Shown: piece after piece, positions 51,391 to 59,608 of the stretch
How positions within the stretch are numbered: the first letter of the stretch is position 1
Layout: each line of letters opens with the position of its first letter
Source of the DNA: an uncultured Roseburia sp.
GTDB taxonomy: Bacteria > Bacillota > Clostridia > Lachnospirales > Lachnospiraceae
Direction of reading: 5' to 3'
Assembly (NCBI GenBank): GCA_900550935.1
Contig: URUD01000002.1
Span: 72,313 to 136,312 of the forward strand
Length of the DNA: 64,000 nucleotides
Made by a program: the position numbers and the translations under genes
Notes under the pieces: model-generated
What the model saw: the letters and a program-made list of their open reading frames with translations, nothing else
Told to the model about the DNA's origin: nothing
Database searches by the model: none

Positions 51391-51595
51391 TATACTAAAA
51401 TCAAAGTTAAGGCAACAAGAAATTTTTCATAAAACTTTTTTCTTGCATTCAATCATAAAATGATCTTGAAGCAAGATACCTTGCTTAGCCGATAAGCAAG
51501 GTTCCTCCCAGCAAACAGTGAATCATTTCACTTTCCATACACAATCTTTTTCATATGAAGCCGATGCATCTGCATCGGCTCCCTCTTTTTATTAT
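51391..51595 (+). ncRNA. Candidate structured non-coding RNA
   Basis: The 378-bp gap between glf and mutY contains, on the plus strand, a possible promoter (ATAACA 51368-51373, 17 bp, TATACT 51391-51396), a perfect 9-bp hairpin CCTTGCTTA/TAAGCAAGG (51479-51501), an alternative partner AAGCAAG at 51469-51475 for the same arm, a hairpin AGTGAA/TTCACT (51517-51532) and a terminator AGCCGATGCA/TGCATCGGCT (51559-51580) followed by CCCTCTTTTTATT. No ORF with a binding site occurs. The plus-oriented T tract means it does not serve mutY. No known family is recognised. Confidence 0.5.
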
Positions 51596-51600
51596 CATGC

Positions 51601-52701
51601 TCATGATATTCCAAGTCTGATATCCATATATTCTGCATAGACTGCAAACGCCGATGGAATGGCATAGCGTTCCCTGGCATCCGTAGCATCCACAAAGATC
51701 AGCTTTTCTTCTGCCATCTCCCGCTCACCAAATCCTGCCTCCTCCACCCGGATGGCATACCCCGTCATCTGCCATTCGATATGGGAAAAAATATGTTTTG
51801 CATCGGCTAATTTCTGTATCCTTATCGGTGCAAACTTCATCTCTTTTACCAGTGAGAGTACCTCTTCCTGCGTCAGTTCTCCCTCCACATTCGGAAGTTC
51901 ATAAAGTCCTGCTAAAAGTCCTTTCTTCGGACGTTTATGGATTGCCACCTTATCTCCGTCCCGGATGACCAGCACCGTGCGTTTTTCGATTTTTCGCGGT
52001 TTTGTCTTGGATCTGACCGGAAGTTCTTCAATCCTGCCCTCCGCTTTTGCAAGACAAAGCCCCCTCCATGGACATTTTTCACAGAGTGGTGCCCCATTTG
52101 GCAGGCAGACCGTCGCGCCGAGCTCCATCAGCGCCTGATTCCATGCCCCCGGGGAAAAAGTTCCTGCCTGTTTTCCCATCATGGCAAGAAGCTCTGACTC
52201 CACTTTTTTCCGGAAAGATGCCTTCATGATATCCGTATCGTCTGCTGTCACTCTGGTGAGCACGCGAAAAACATTTCCATCCACGGCAGGAACCGGGATG
52301 CCGTAGGCGATCGATGCGATCGCACCTGCCGTATAACTGCCGATCCCCTTTAATTTCAGCAATTTCTCATAGTCTGCCGGAAGCACGCCATCATACTGCT
52401 CCATGACCTCTATGGCTGCCTTTTGCATATTTCTTATCCTATTATAATAACCAAGCCCTTCCCAGAGTTTTAATAATTGATCCTCCGGACATGCCGCAAG
52501 TGATGCAGCATCCGGCAGTGCATCCATAAAGCGCGCAAAATACGGCTTCACTGCCTCCACTCTGGTCTGCTGCAACATGATCTCTGATACCCACACCCGG
52601 TAAGGCGTCGCATCCTCTCTCCATGGAAGTGTTCTGGCATTGTCCTGATACCAGTTTAATAACGGCGAAACAAGCCGCTCCAATCCAAAATCATCTATCA
52701 T
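51601..52701 (-). CDS. mutY: A/G-specific adenine glycosylase MutY
   Basis: Removes adenine mispaired with 8-oxoguanine. The 366-residue protein has the helix-hairpin-helix domain with the catalytic Glu in SEIMLQQTRV near residue 40, LKGIGSYTAGAIASIAYG near residue 117, the catalytic Asp in AVDGNVFRVLTR near residue 140, a [4Fe-4S] loop with four Cys near residues 198-215 (CLPNGAPLCEKCPWRGLC) and a C-terminal NUDIX-like domain recognising 8-oxoG. The start at 52701 has a weak binding site. Confidence 0.96.
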   Translation of the reverse strand: MIDDFGLERLVSPLLNWYQDNARTLPWREDATPYRVWVSEIMLQQTRVEAVKPYFARFMDALPDAASLAACPEDQLLKLWEGLGYYNRIRNMQKAAIEVMEQYDGVLPADYEKLLKLKGIGSYTAGAIASIAYGIPVPAVDGNVFRVLTRVTADDTDIMKASFRKKVESELLAMMGKQAGTFSPGAWNQALMELGATVCLPNGAPLCEKCPWRGLCLAKAEGRIEELPVRSKTKPRKIEKRTVLVIRDGDKVAIHKRPKKGLLAGLYELPNVEGELTQEEVLSLVKEMKFAPIRIQKLADAKHIFSHIEWQMTGYAIRVEEAGFGEREMAEEKLIFVDATDARERYAIPSAFAVYAEYMDIRLGIS

Positions 52702-52831
52702 AATTTTCTTATTCTATTCCTGTTCTATCTTCATTTTTATGCTAAATCCTACGTTACCACAGTTTTGATTTTCCTGTAAATAAATTTTTATTTCCAATAC
52801 CATTTTTACGCCATTTTTTCTTCAATGTCTA

Positions 52832-52860
52832 TTGACAAATTTCCGCAAAAGCAGTACTCT
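52832..52860 (+). promoter_or_regulatory. crt promoter
   Basis: TTGACA (52832-52837), 17-bp spacer, TACTCT (52855-52860); the -10 is weak but the -35 is perfect. Confidence 0.6.
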
Positions 52861-52915
52861 AAATATAACATATTGTTAATTTTTTATCAAAGAATTATCA
52901 GGAGGGTTTCAAACG

Positions 52916-53719
52916 ATGAGTGATTTTAACAATTTAAAACTGGAAGTTTCTGACGAGATCGCAGTTCTTACTATTTCAAGACCTGCTGCTTTAAACGCTT
53001 TAAACAGCGAGACTTTAGACGAGTTAAACGTAGCTTTAACCGAGATTGAAGCAAGAGATGATGTAAAGGTTGTCATCTTAACCGGCGGTCCTGACAAAAA
53101 AGGCAATGAATTCAAATCCTTTGTTGCAGGTGCTGATATTGCTGAGATGGTTAATTTCACAGCAGCAGAAGCAAGAGCTTTTGGTATGAGAGCATCTGTT
53201 CCTTTCTTCAAATTAATGAACATGCGTCAGGTAACGATCGCAGCAGTCAATGGTTTTGCTCTTGGCGGCGGATGTGAGATTTCTATGGCATGTGATATCC
53301 GTATCGCATCTGACAACGCATCTTTCGGTCAGCCAGAGACAGGTCTTGGTATCATCCCTGGATTTGGTGGTACACAAAGACTTGCACGTCTTGTTGGAAT
53401 GGGACGCGCAAAAGAAATGATCTTTACCTGCGACAGCATCGATGCAGCAGAAGCATACCGTATCGGTCTTGTAAATAAAGTTGTTGCTCCGGAAGAATTA
53501 ATGAACACAGCAAAAGCTATGGCGAAAAAAATCATCTCCAAAGGAAGCTACGCTGTATCTGTTGCAAAAGCAGCGATCAACAATGGTTATGACATGGACA
53601 TCAAAAATGCCGTTGAGATGGAAGCAAACCTCTTTGGTGTAACCTGCTCTACCAACGACAAAAAAGAAGGTATGACCGCATTCTTAGAGAGAAGAGCTGC
53701 TAATCTGACTGATTTCTAA
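52916..53719 (+). CDS. crt: Short-chain enoyl-CoA hydratase (crotonase)
   Basis: Hydrates crotonyl-CoA to 3-hydroxybutyryl-CoA in reverse, the dehydration step of butyrate synthesis. The 267-residue protein has FVAGADIAEM near residue 68, the oxyanion/catalytic region GFALGGGCEISMACDIRIAS near residue 110 and FGQPETGLGIIPGFGGTQRL near residue 138. AGGAGG precedes the ATG. In most butyrate producers crt lies in the thl-crt-hbd-bcd-etf operon; here it stands alone with its own promoter and terminator. The biased codons (GCA, GGT, CGT) suggest high expression. Confidence 0.94.
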   Translation: MSDFNNLKLEVSDEIAVLTISRPAALNALNSETLDELNVALTEIEARDDVKVVILTGGPDKKGNEFKSFVAGADIAEMVNFTAAEARAFGMRASVPFFKLMNMRQVTIAAVNGFALGGGCEISMACDIRIASDNASFGQPETGLGIIPGFGGTQRLARLVGMGRAKEMIFTCDSIDAAEAYRIGLVNKVVAPEELMNTAKAMAKKIISKGSYAVSVAKAAINNGYDMDIKNAVEMEANLFGVTCSTNDKKEGMTAFLERRAANLTDF

Positions 53720-53740
53720 TTTTGAATTTCACCGGCAGTC

Positions 53741-53794
53741 AGATAATAGTCAGGCATGACCATATATGGTTCATGTCTGACTATTATTTTATCT
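53741..53794 (+). terminator. Terminator of crt
   Basis: Long stem AGATAATAGTCAG...CTGACTATT with inner CATGA/TCATG pairing, then ATTTTATCT. Confidence 0.75.
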
Positions 53795-53852
53795 GCAAAA
53801 TTTTGTTTTCTCTAAGAAGTTTAAATTTGTACTAAGTAAGTTTCCCTTTATG

Positions 53853-54352
53853 TTATACCCTCTTATAAATAATCGGAACATCATACCCGAAGGTTCTATT
53901 TCCATTCACTTCCATACTTTCCGATACCTCCAGACAAGTGTCTGAAAACTTCTCCCATAATCTGAATGTCATATTCGGGGTAAAATGGCTTATACTTCCC
54001 CCTTCCCATACACCATCTTTTTCCTGATACAATGCAGGTGTAAACTTCTCAGATTTTTTTAGTTTGCTATATTCCACGACACTCATGGAATCATAAGAAA
54101 ATGTATTCTTATTTTCTCCTGCCGGAATTTCATAAGAAGAGAGCATTATTCCGTCGTCATTATCTGTAATGAGGAATAAATGCGGTGACGCATGACGTCT
54201 TCCATCCGTCTCATAATAGCTTTCTTCTACAATAAATAATGTCCCTCTTCTTTCATTATTAATCCTGTGCTCTTTCGCTCAACTGACTGTAAAACTTCTC
54301 TGATGTCAATTACTTTGCACAAATTATATCTGTTCAAAAGTGTCTTGATCAT
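53853..54352 (-). pseudogene. Frameshifted gene, last member of the small lipoprotein operon
   Basis: A reading frame begins at ATG 54352, 4 bp before the preceding gene ends, and runs 40 codons (MIKTLLNRYNLCKVIDIREV, then STGLMKEEG) to a stop at 54230. A second frame is open from 54278 to 53853 without a start codon (RRGTLFIVEESYY, then a tail ending YDVPIIYKRV). Joining them needs one extra G in the GGG run at 54243-54245, giving KEEGTLFIVEE. The tail slightly resembles CpcT/CpeT-like proteins, but I cannot name a family. It may be a pseudogene, a programmed shift or a sequencing error. Confidence 0.7.
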
Positions 54353-54355
54353 CTG

Positions 54356-55219
54356 CTAACTGTTTTTCTTTAATGTTCCAATGTATTCACCATTATTATA
54401 AACAAATGGTCCAGCCTCTCCCTCTTCTCCAAAATATTCTGGTCTTAATGACATGATATTGAGCAGTTCCTCCATAGTATGCACCTTTGTTGCCTGATAT
54501 GGCTGTTCAAATGCAATCTTTTCTACGAATAAATAATAGTCGCTGTATTCTATCAGTATACCCGTATGACCCACAAAAACGACCTCAGAATATGGATCAT
54601 ATATTACTATACTAAGAAGCGATATCCTGTCGCTGTCTATTTCAAATCCATAATGTTTCCAGCTATCCGAAAATGTAGCCTCCGGATTTTTTTTATCCGT
54701 AACAGCCTTTTCACCGTAGAGTGTGGCAAACATGTCTTTGTTCGTTTTTATGATTTCATATCTGTCTGAATCCTCTATCGCTTCCATGTCAAACATTAAG
54801 TAGGTTCCCTCATAACTGTCTTCCGTTGTATCTGCATGAAGCAGCCCATCCAGCAAAAGAAAAGCTGTCATTCTGCAGTCTGTGTCTGAATAGTCATGAT
54901 TCTGTTCCCAACCATCCATACATTTGCCAATATCTGCTTTCATTTTCTCCGGATCTGACCAGGTATCCTCCAGCTTTGCATCTTTTCCGGCAGAATCAGC
55001 AAAATCAATTACCCATTTCTGAAATGTATCCACATTGGAAGCTCCCGCAGAACGCAGTTCCCTGCAGATCTCAGTAATGGTATTGTTTCCTCCCATGTAA
55101 GTTGCAGTCGGCATCTTCTGGCTCTGTACTGTTTTTGCACAGGCGCTCAGCATCATAGACACACACATGATCACAGTTGATAATTTAATTACTGTTTTGG
55201 TCTTATTTTGCCTTTTCAA
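54356..55219 (-). CDS. Lipoprotein, probable DUF4300 family
   Basis: A 287-residue lipoprotein with lipobox MLSAC (Cys near residue 27). The mature part begins near ATYMGGNNTITEICRELRSAG and has VDTFQKWVIDFAD near residue 64, DTDCRMTAFLLLDG near residue 113 and a C-terminal VFVGHTGILIEYSDYYLFVEKIAFEQPY segment near residue 215. The pattern fits DUF4300, whose function is unknown. Its ATG overlaps the end of the preceding lipoprotein gene by 17 bp, so translation is coupled. Confidence 0.7.
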   Translation of the reverse strand: MKRQNKTKTVIKLSTVIMCVSMMLSACAKTVQSQKMPTATYMGGNNTITEICRELRSAGASNVDTFQKWVIDFADSAGKDAKLEDTWSDPEKMKADIGKCMDGWEQNHDYSDTDCRMTAFLLLDGLLHADTTEDSYEGTYLMFDMEAIEDSDRYEIIKTNKDMFATLYGEKAVTDKKNPEATFSDSWKHYGFEIDSDRISLLSIVIYDPYSEVVFVGHTGILIEYSDYYLFVEKIAFEQPYQATKVHTMEELLNIMSLRPEYFGEEGEAGPFVYNNGEYIGTLKKNS

Positions 55220-55559
55220 CAGATATTACCTCTCCCACAAACGGATCTACCTCAGAAATTGTTCCTGTATATTTTACAGTCACAGTATCTCCATTGCTGA
55301 CATTCTCCAATCCTTCCGGCTTTTTTTCAAAGTTGAAACTATATGGCGTATCATTCTCATCTGTAATGACAAACATAAAATCTTTTATCTCATCAATCGT
55401 TCCTGTCAATTCCTTTTCTTCTGTTGTTTCTCCCTGTTTTCCGTCCTCACTATTACTCGTCACAACATTATCCTGTTTCATCTCTGTCTGTCCACAGCCG
55501 CCTAATACTGCTGCATAAAGCATTATGCCCATTACACTCATGATCAGTTTTTTCTTCAT
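55203..55559 (-). CDS. Small lipoprotein with an OB-like domain
   Basis: A 118-residue lipoprotein with lipobox VLGGC (Cys near residue 22), an acidic linker and a small beta domain (ELTGTIDEIKDFMFVITDEND, then NGDTVTVKYTGTI) resembling OB-fold lipoproteins. ATG 55559 lies 10 bp after GAGG. It is the first gene of the operon, with a possible promoter TTTACA, 17 bp, TAATCT upstream. Function unknown. Confidence 0.7.
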   Translation of the reverse strand: MKKKLIMSVMGIMLYAAVLGGCGQTEMKQDNVVTSNSEDGKQGETTEEKELTGTIDEIKDFMFVITDENDTPYSFNFEKKPEGLENVSNGDTVTVKYTGTISEVDPFVGEVISVEKAK

Positions 55560-55702
55560 AATCAATATACCTCTTTTCTTATCAGCATTCTCTAATACTT
55601 CATAAACAGATTATCTTACTATTTCATTTCTGTAAATAGTATGGCTCTAAAATTAAAGAAATATTTATTTTTTAGGATTCTGTTTGAATCCTCTTTGATC
55701 GG

Positions 55703-55731
55703 TTGACGTTTTAGGTAAAATGAACTAGGAT
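55703..55731 (+). promoter_or_regulatory. proC promoter
   Basis: TTGACG (55703-55708), 17-bp spacer, TAGGAT (55726-55731). Confidence 0.6.
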
Positions 55732-55771
55732 ATTACTATATTTGATTCTATAGAAAGAGGTGCATACGAAC

Positions 55772-56590
55772 ATGATTGATAAGATAATCGGTTTTATCGG
55801 TGCCGGAAATATGGGAAGTGCCATGATCGGTGGTATTTTAGATGCCTCACTGGTCACGACCAGCCAGATCATCGCCAGTGCCCATTCCGCTGATACCCTT
55901 GAAAAGATACGCTCCCGGTTCTCCATTGAGACCACGCTCTCCAATGAAACCGTTGCAGAACGCAGTGATATTTTGTTTCTCGCTGTAAAACCAAACAAAT
56001 TTGCCGAGGTCATCCCGCAGATCGCAGGTTCCATCAAGAACAGCTGTATCGTCGTCTCGATTGCTGCCGGTCAGCCGATCGATGCGATCGAGCAGGCTTT
56101 TGGAAAAGAGATCAAACTGGTGCGCGCCATGCCAAACACGCCTGCACTGGTCGGGGAGGCAATGAGCGCACTCTGCATCAATTCGCAGGTGACACCGGAA
56201 GAAGCTGAGGAGATCCTCTCCATTTTCAACTGCTTTGGCAAGGCAGAACTCATCCCGGAGAGCCTGATGGATGCCGTAGTCGGCGTGTCCGGTTCTTCTC
56301 CTGCCTATGTCTATCTGTTTATCGAGGCGATGGCAGATGCAGCGGTTGCAGACGGCATGCCGCGTGCACAGGCATATAAATTTGCTGCCCAGTCCGTTTA
56401 CGGTGCGGCAAAAATGGTCTTGGAAACCGGCTCCCATCCTGCCGTATTAAAGGATGCAGTCTGTTCCCCGGGCGGCACGACGATCGAGGCGGTTGCCGCA
56501 TTAGAGCAGCACGGTTTCCGCAACGCTGTCATTTCGGCACAACGCGCCTGCTCCAATAAATCAAGAGAAATGAGCAAACGCGAATCATAA
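55772..56590 (+). CDS. proC: Pyrroline-5-carboxylate reductase
   Basis: Last step of proline synthesis: NAD(P)H reduction of pyrroline-5-carboxylate. The 272-residue protein has the Rossmann motif IGFIGAGNMGSAMIGG at the start, LFLAVKPNKFAEV near residue 70, RAMPNTPALVGEAMSAL near residue 118 and the substrate-binding GVSGSSPAYVYLFIEAM near residue 170 and CSPGGTTIEAV near residue 230. I chose ATG 55772; the upstream GTG 55760 has no usable site. It overlaps the GH13 gene by none and is co-transcribed, 12 bp apart. Confidence 0.96.
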   Translation: MIDKIIGFIGAGNMGSAMIGGILDASLVTTSQIIASAHSADTLEKIRSRFSIETTLSNETVAERSDILFLAVKPNKFAEVIPQIAGSIKNSCIVVSIAAGQPIDAIEQAFGKEIKLVRAMPNTPALVGEAMSALCINSQVTPEEAEEILSIFNCFGKAELIPESLMDAVVGVSGSSPAYVYLFIEAMADAAVADGMPRAQAYKFAAQSVYGAAKMVLETGSHPAVLKDAVCSPGGTTIEAVAALEQHGFRNAVISAQRACSNKSREMSKRES

Positions 56591-56602
56591 AGGAGGTTTC
56601 TT

Positions 56603-57913
56603 ATGTGGGCTTACGAAAGTGTTTTTTATCAGATCTATCCTCTGGGGTTCTGTGGTGCTCCCTTTGAAAACGATGGTGTCTTAGAGCACCGCATCACAAA
56701 AGTAAATGACTGGATCCCGCACATCAAAAAATTAGGTGCCAATGCCATCTATTTTTCTCCGGTCTTTGAATCCGACACCCATGGATACAATACCAGAGAC
56801 TACACAAAGATCGATACCCGTCTTGGTACCAACGAAGATTTTGCCACTGTATGTAAAAATCTGCACAACGAGGGCATCAAAGTGATCTTAGACGGCGTGT
56901 TCAATCATGTCGGCCGTGGGTTCTTCGCTTTTCAGGATGTTTTGGAAAAGAGATGGAACTCCCCATACAAAGACTGGTTTTATATCAATTTTGACGGAAA
57001 TTCCAACTACAACGACGGTCTGTGGTACGAGGGCTGGGAGGGCAATTTTGACCTTGTCAAATTAAACCTCCGCAACGAGGAAGTCGTCTCCCATATCCTC
57101 TCCGCGATCAAAGGCTGGGTCGAGGAATTTGATATTGACGGACTGCGCCTTGACGTTGCCTACTGTCTGGATCACGATTTCCTGCGTCGTCTCCGTTCTT
57201 TCTGTGACGGTTTAAAACCGGATTTCTTCCTGGTCGGAGAAACCCTGCATGGAGACTATAACCAGTGGGCAAATGATGCGATGTTACATTCGGTTACCAA
57301 CTACGAGTGTTACAAAGGACTTCACTCCAGTTTTAACAGCATGAACATGTTTGAGATCAATCACTCGCTGCTGCGGCAGTTCGGACCGGAAGACTGGACG
57401 CTCTACAAAGGCAAACATTTACTTTCCTTTGTTGACAATCATGATGTCAGCCGTATCGCAAGTCTCCTTCAGAATGAAAAACATCTGCCACTGATCTACG
57501 CTCTGATGTTTGGCATGCCGGGCATCCCATGTGTATACTATGGCAGTGAATGGGGTGCAAAAGCAAGAAAAGAGGACGGCGATCCTGCCTTACGCGCCTG
57601 CTTTGCTGCACCGGAGTGGACGGAACTGACCACCTTTATCAGCCGCCTTGCCGAGGTTAAAAAATCCTCTGAGGCACTCAATTACGGTAATTTCCGCTCC
57701 GTTCTCCTGACCAATAAACAGTGTATCTTTGAACGGAAAAGTGAACACGAACGCGTTTTGGTTGCGATCAATGCAGAAGACGCACCTTTTATGGCGCACT
57801 TTGATGCCGGCTGCGGCATGGCGCAGGAACTGATCACCGATACCCCACATGATTTTGGTGGTGGAAGTGAACTTTCTCCTTACTCCGCTGCGATCTGGAA
57901 AATGGAACATTAA
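56603..57913 (+). CDS. Intracellular GH13 alpha-amylase-family enzyme
   Basis: A 436-residue TIM-barrel enzyme of GH13. Region I is VILDGVFNHVG near residue 90, the nucleophile is in DGLRLDVAYCLD (Asp near 182), the acid/base in FLVGETLHGD (Glu near 213) and the transition-state stabiliser in FVDNHDVSRI (Asp near 280). No signal peptide and no carbohydrate-binding module are present; it likely degrades maltodextrin-type substrates in the cytoplasm. AAAGGAGG lies 6 bp before the ATG. It follows proC in one operon, a combination without an obvious functional link. Confidence 0.92.
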   Translation: MWAYESVFYQIYPLGFCGAPFENDGVLEHRITKVNDWIPHIKKLGANAIYFSPVFESDTHGYNTRDYTKIDTRLGTNEDFATVCKNLHNEGIKVILDGVFNHVGRGFFAFQDVLEKRWNSPYKDWFYINFDGNSNYNDGLWYEGWEGNFDLVKLNLRNEEVVSHILSAIKGWVEEFDIDGLRLDVAYCLDHDFLRRLRSFCDGLKPDFFLVGETLHGDYNQWANDAMLHSVTNYECYKGLHSSFNSMNMFEINHSLLRQFGPEDWTLYKGKHLLSFVDNHDVSRIASLLQNEKHLPLIYALMFGMPGIPCVYYGSEWGAKARKEDGDPALRACFAAPEWTELTTFISRLAEVKKSSEALNYGNFRSVLLTNKQCIFERKSEHERVLVAINAEDAPFMAHFDAGCGMAQELITDTPHDFGGGSELSPYSAAIWKMEH

Positions 57914-57920
57914 TTAATGC

Positions 57921-57966
57921 AAAAAACTGGCGCAGGAAAATTTTTATCTTCCTGTGCCAGTTTTTT
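57921..57966. terminator. Bidirectional terminator between GH13 and htrA genes
   Basis: A 16-bp stem AAAAAACTGGCGCAGG / CCTGTGCCAGTTTTTT (57921-57936 and 57951-57966) with one GU pair and T runs on both strands. Confidence 0.9.
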
Positions 57967-58008
57967 ATTCATTCCAGCGTTTATGATAACGAGTTTTCAT
58001 CTTATCTC

Positions 58009-59508
58009 TTATGCTTTCTTACCAAGTGTTACGGAAATGGTCTGCTCTGCATACTGTCCATTGGTTGATCTCTGAATGACCACATCTACGGTAGTACCTG
58101 CTTTGTAATACTCCAAAGTTGTCTTTAATTCTTCCATGGAACCAATTTCTTTTCCATCAAATGTTGTGATGATGTCGCCTTTGATGATGCCTGCCTGCTC
58201 TGCTGCAGAACCCTCTGTAACCTGTGCTACATATACACCTGCCGGCATACTGTAAGTCTGTGATACATCACTTGTAACATCGACTCCGGCAATTCCAAGA
58301 TAAGCACTGTCTGCCTGATCTACTTTTTCTTTTGTGATCAGATCATTGATGATCGGTGCTGCTGTGTTGATCGGAATGGCATATCCAATTCCCTCTACAG
58401 AAGTATCGGAATATTTTACGGAGTTGATACCGATCACTTCACCCTTTGCATTTAACAGGGCACCACCACTGTTACCCGGATTGATGGCTGCATCTGTCTG
58501 GATCAGCTCTGCAGAATAATTTGTATTGCTTCCTGACTCAGATACAGATACGGTTCTGTTTAATGCACTGATACATCCGGTTGTAACAGACTGTCCATAG
58601 CCTAATGCGTTACCGATCGCGATACTTGCTTCGCCGACACGCAGGCTGTCTGAGTCGCCCAGTGTTGCAACTTTGATGTTGTTTAAGGTATCACTCTCAA
58701 TGCTGGATAAATCTACTTTAAGGACTGCAAGGTCAGTAGAAGGATCGGTTCCCTTTACCTCAGCACTTACCGTTGATTCGTCGTTAAAAGTAACAGTCAG
58801 GCTGGTTGCACCCTCAACTACATGATTGTTGGTTGCGATATAAAGACTGCTGTCATCCTCGGATACAATGAAACCGGAACCACAGCTTGTACTTTCATAG
58901 GTCTGTGGCATTCCACCCCAGAAGTTCTGATACTCTGTCTCGCTCACATTTGTGATAGCTACAATGGATGGCATCGTGGCGTCTACAATATCAGAAACAT
59001 CCGTTGCAACATAACTGGATGAAGTGGAGGTTGCCTGCACTTTGCTATCTCCGGTATTCTGTGTCAGAACGTTCGTGTCACTGCTGCTCTGTGCTGATGT
59101 GCTTTCCGGGAAAAGCTGACCGGAAGCATAATGAACGCCTTCAAATACGGTTCCTGATACCAGTCCAAAGACCAGTGCCAGTGCTGCACATTTTGCAACC
59201 TTTGTACCAAAGCCGCCCGGCTTTCTCTCTCTCTTCCTCCGCTCTTTTCTCGGTGCGTTCTGGTAAGCATTGCCCTGGTACTGATAAGTGCCATTGTTCT
59301 GGCTGCCACCGTACTGGTAGGTTCCCTGACTCTGGTAAGTACCATTGGTACTATTGTTCTGGTAACTGCCATTCTGGTTCTGATACTGGCTGCTCTGCTG
59401 TCCGTAAGTATAGAAGCGGTCGTTGTTGCTGCTGTTGTTATTTACGTTGTTATTTGTGCTGTTACTATTATTGTTATTGGTGTACTGGTTGTTATCCATA
59501 ATACTCAT
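58009..59508 (-). CDS. htrA: HtrA/DegP-like trypsin-family protease with PDZ domain
   Basis: A 499-residue envelope protease. Residues 1-85 are rich in Asn, Gln and Tyr with repeated YQ/NG units; a single helix lies near residues 105-128. The catalytic triad is His in IATNNHVVEG (near 226), Asp in TDLAVLKVD (near 258) and Ser in NPGNSGGALL (near 348); a PDZ domain covers about residues 395-480 (GDIITTFDGKEIGSMEEL). It degrades misfolded exported proteins. GGAG precedes the ATG at 2 bp; a second in-frame ATG 9 bp later has the better spacing, so the start may be 59499. Confidence 0.93.
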   Translation of the reverse strand: MSIMDNNQYTNNNNSNSTNNNVNNNSSNNDRFYTYGQQSSQYQNQNGSYQNNSTNGTYQSQGTYQYGGSQNNGTYQYQGNAYQNAPRKERRKRERKPGGFGTKVAKCAALALVFGLVSGTVFEGVHYASGQLFPESTSAQSSSDTNVLTQNTGDSKVQATSTSSSYVATDVSDIVDATMPSIVAITNVSETEYQNFWGGMPQTYESTSCGSGFIVSEDDSSLYIATNNHVVEGATSLTVTFNDESTVSAEVKGTDPSTDLAVLKVDLSSIESDTLNNIKVATLGDSDSLRVGEASIAIGNALGYGQSVTTGCISALNRTVSVSESGSNTNYSAELIQTDAAINPGNSGGALLNAKGEVIGINSVKYSDTSVEGIGYAIPINTAAPIINDLITKEKVDQADSAYLGIAGVDVTSDVSQTYSMPAGVYVAQVTEGSAAEQAGIIKGDIITTFDGKEIGSMEELKTTLEYYKAGTTVDVVIQRSTNGQYAEQTISVTLGKKA

Positions 59509-59525
59509 CTCTCCTTCTGTAACAG

Positions 59526-59579
59526 GTGTTCTATTTCCTTATCACAAGATACAGTCTACTGGTAATTTGTGTTCTATTT
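59526..59579 (-). repeat. Direct repeats AAATAGAACAC upstream of htrA
   Basis: The 11-mer GTGTTCTATTT (plus strand) occurs at 59526-59536 and 59569-59579, 43 bp apart (four helix turns), before the htrA start. Possible regulator site. Confidence 0.45.
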
Positions 59580-59608
59580 GTGACGGAACTATCAAAACTT
59601 TATGTCTT

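Noticed and set aside
51488..51495. GCCGATAA as a second sigma-28 -10 element
   Set aside because: No TAAA at 15-16 bp upstream; the sequence is part of the CCTTGCTTA hairpin.
55675..55691. GGATTC/GAATCC hairpin upstream of proC as terminator
   Set aside because: Short 6-bp stem with no proper T tract; left out.
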